Source: Candidatus Cloacimonadota bacterium (GTDB lineage Bacteria; Cloacimonadota; Cloacimonadia; Cloacimonadales; TCS61). Taken from it: 16,786 nucleotides of DNA. Below the pieces are notes generated by a model that had not been told where the DNA came from, ran no database searches, and saw nothing but the letters and a program-made list of their open reading frames with translations. Location: positions 1 through 16,786 of the forward strand of contig JAUVKM010000015.1 of NCBI GenBank assembly GCA_030596265.1, written 5' to 3'. Below, piece by piece: positions 15,911-16,786 of this stretch. Both the position numbers and the translations under genes were made by a program. Position 1 is the stretch's first letter. Each line of letters starts with the position of its first letter.

Positions 15911-16078
15911 TTAATGAAAAAATGATTTCTTATGTTTATTAGGACTTTTCTTATCTTCTATATAAGCTCCTTCCTGTTTATGTTCTTCTTGTATTTTGAG
16001 AGCTTCCTTAATATCATCCGTAAGCTTGATGATCTTTCCTTTCCCTGTTTTAATTGTATATCGTTCTTTTCTGCTCAT
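15911..16078 (-). CDS. Small highly charged hypothetical protein (55 residues)
   Basis: An intact small gene: AGGGAG lies about 7 bases before its ATG, and it encodes a soluble 55-residue product rich in Lys and Glu (MSRKERYTIKTGKGKIIKLT at the start, then DDIKEALKIQEEHKQEG, with a basic KKSPNKHKKSFFH end). The N-terminal part could form a short beta hairpin and a helix, but no family is recognised. It is divergent from the lipoprotein gene and read toward the DUF2809 gene 60 bases away. The hydrophobic frame on the opposite strand (15932-16123) is its shadow. Confidence 0.6.
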   Translation of the reverse strand: MSRKERYTIKTGKGKIIKLTDDIKEALKIQEEHKQEGAYIEDKKSPNKHKKSFFH

Positions 16079-16271
16079 ATTACACTCCCTTATGTAGGAT
16101 TATTTATATCTATAAATTATTAATCATTTCTTTAGTGAATATGTCAATTTAAAAAAATTTGAAAATAAATTACAAAGAACCATGTAAATCATAATTTGTT
16201 ATTTAATAGATTAAAAATGTTATTTATTAAATTTATCTTGTTTTAAAAAAAACGCTTAAAAAGCTTTATAC

Positions 16272-16299
16272 TTGACAAATATTTTGATTAATCTAATTA
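16272..16299 (+). promoter_or_regulatory. Candidate promoter of the lipoprotein operon
   Basis: TTGACA (16272-16277), 16 bases, then TAATTA (16294-16299), about 45 bases before the lipoprotein ATG. The upstream 150 bases are extremely AT-rich with A-tracts, which could act as an UP element. Confidence 0.35.
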
Positions 16300-16343
16300 A
16301 GTTTACTGTTGTTTTTAAAAAAAATTCAAAAAAGGGAGAAGAT

Positions 16344-16592
16344 ATGAAAAATTTAGTCAAAATTTTTGTAGTAGTAATGGTTCTTTCTATCCTTCTTTCT
16401 GCATGTGCACCTCCACCTCCACCGGTAACAAAGGTTCAGTTGGACACAGCAGAAGAAGAAGCGATCCAGGAAGAAGAGAAAGCAGACAACTTGAATAACG
16501 AAATGAAAGCTCTTGAAGCAGAGTTAGCTGAGCAGGAAGCTGAGCTTAAGAGCCTGCAAGAGTATCAAAAAGAACTGGAAGCAGGGAAATAG
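16344..16592 (+). CDS. Small coiled-coil lipoprotein
   Basis: An 82-residue lipoprotein precursor. The signal peptide ends in the lipobox L18-S19-A20-C21, so Cys21 would be lipidated; the following residue is Ala, which does not signal inner-membrane retention by the E. coli rule. A five-proline run (23-27) comes next, then a strongly acidic heptad-like helix from about 33 to the end (EEEAIQEEEKADNLNNEMKA), probably a coiled coil. This resembles the general plan of Lpp-like spacers but no homology is claimed. Start ATG 16344 follows GGGAG by about 7 bases; the frame is open further upstream but has no signal there. It is the first gene of an operon. Confidence 0.8.
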   Translation: MKNLVKIFVVVMVLSILLSACAPPPPPVTKVQLDTAEEEAIQEEEKADNLNNEMKALEAELAEQEAELKSLQEYQKELEAGK

Positions 16593-16601
16593 GAGTAAAC
16601 T

Positions 16602-16786
16602 ATGAAAAGAATTATACTTTTAACATTAATCGCATTGTTAGTATTACCCGTATTAGTCCAGGCTAGAGTTACTTATCTTTCTGAAGAAGAGTACAAAGAT
16701 CTTAAGAAAAAAGAGAGATTAGTTTATTGGGAAAATCTTGAAAATGATCTCGCTGAATTACAGCAAAGAAAAGCAGATGCAATTGC
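16602..16786 (+). CDS. Exported coiled-coil protein, N-terminal part (runs off the window)
   Basis: The first 61 codons of a gene 9 bases after the lipoprotein; its AGGAG ribosome-binding site overlaps that stop codon. A signal peptide (MKRIILLTLIALLVLPVLVQA, cleavage after about 21) is followed by a charged helical region (YLSEEEYKDLKKKERLVYWE, then a Leu-Gln-Arg-Lys helix). Helix in both proteins and tight coupling suggest that they associate in the periplasm. What follows cannot be seen. Confidence 0.75.
   Translation, partial: MKRIILLTLIALLVLPVLVQARVTYLSEEEYKDLKKKERLVYWENLENDLAELQQRKADAI

Noticed and set aside
15932..16123. Hydrophobic 63-residue frame on the plus strand
   Set aside because: It lies opposite the 55-residue minus-strand gene, which has a proper ribosome-binding site; the plus frame has none and its hydrophobicity mirrors Lys/Glu codons.
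16272..16343. Longer lipoprotein starting at 16272
   Set aside because: That start is a TTG in the -35 hexamer with no ribosome-binding site. ATG 16344 gives a normal signal peptide and lipobox.

Overview
The window is an AT-rich stretch from a Gram-negative bacterium. Outer-membrane beta-barrel proteins, a lipoprotein with a lipobox, a one-piece tmRNA and a UvrC repair nuclease are all present. A selenocysteine-containing selenophosphate synthetase, which needs a Sec decoding system elsewhere in the genome, fits an anaerobe. I would guess a candidate phylum of the FCB type (Cloacimonadota-like), but nothing here fixes the taxon.

Layout. Positions 1-2261 are on the minus strand: the 5' part of a secreted TPR protein (1-384) and uvrC (453-2261). 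Positions 2489-6653 hold a tightly packed plus-strand operon of three glycosyltransferases: a GT-A-like enzyme, a family-2-like enzyme fused to a C-terminal cyclic-nucleotide-binding-like domain, and a GT-B (family 4) enzyme carrying an in-frame hexanucleotide repeat that encodes Leu-Asp dipeptides. The GT-B stop codon overlaps the first of a set of REP-like palindromes that flank a RayT-type HUH transposase (6770-7339). Next come the tmRNA gene (7569-7919, predicted tag ANDNFALAA) and a GNAT acetyltransferase (8046-8594).

Positions 8867-11430 are on the minus strand and encode a translationally coupled pair of outer-membrane proteins: a small barrel, then a TonB-dependent-receptor-like protein. 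A 384-base non-genic stretch with coding-like fragments follows. After it comes an isolated 539-residue protein of unknown function with a C-terminal RX5H (HEPN-like) motif (11815-13434).

selD (13664-14716) has an in-frame UGA at codon 19 followed by a plausible SECIS hairpin; reading UGA as stop would lose the catalytic N terminus. Just downstream is an XRE/S24 self-cleaving-type repressor (14828-15475), whose promoter carries two copies of the dyad TTAACT-N4-AGTTAA, a likely autoregulatory operator. It converges, with a 42-base overlap, on a DUF2809-like membrane protein. A 55-residue minus-strand gene (15911-16078) follows. The window ends with a small coiled-coil lipoprotein and a secreted coiled-coil partner that runs off the end.

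How the parts relate. The three glycosyltransferases probably act together in surface glycan synthesis. The barrel pair and the lipoprotein pair are cell-envelope modules. The RayT and its palindromes form one mobile or domesticated REP system. The repressor and its twin operators form a self-contained switch. I see no CRISPR array, integrase, tRNA or rRNA.
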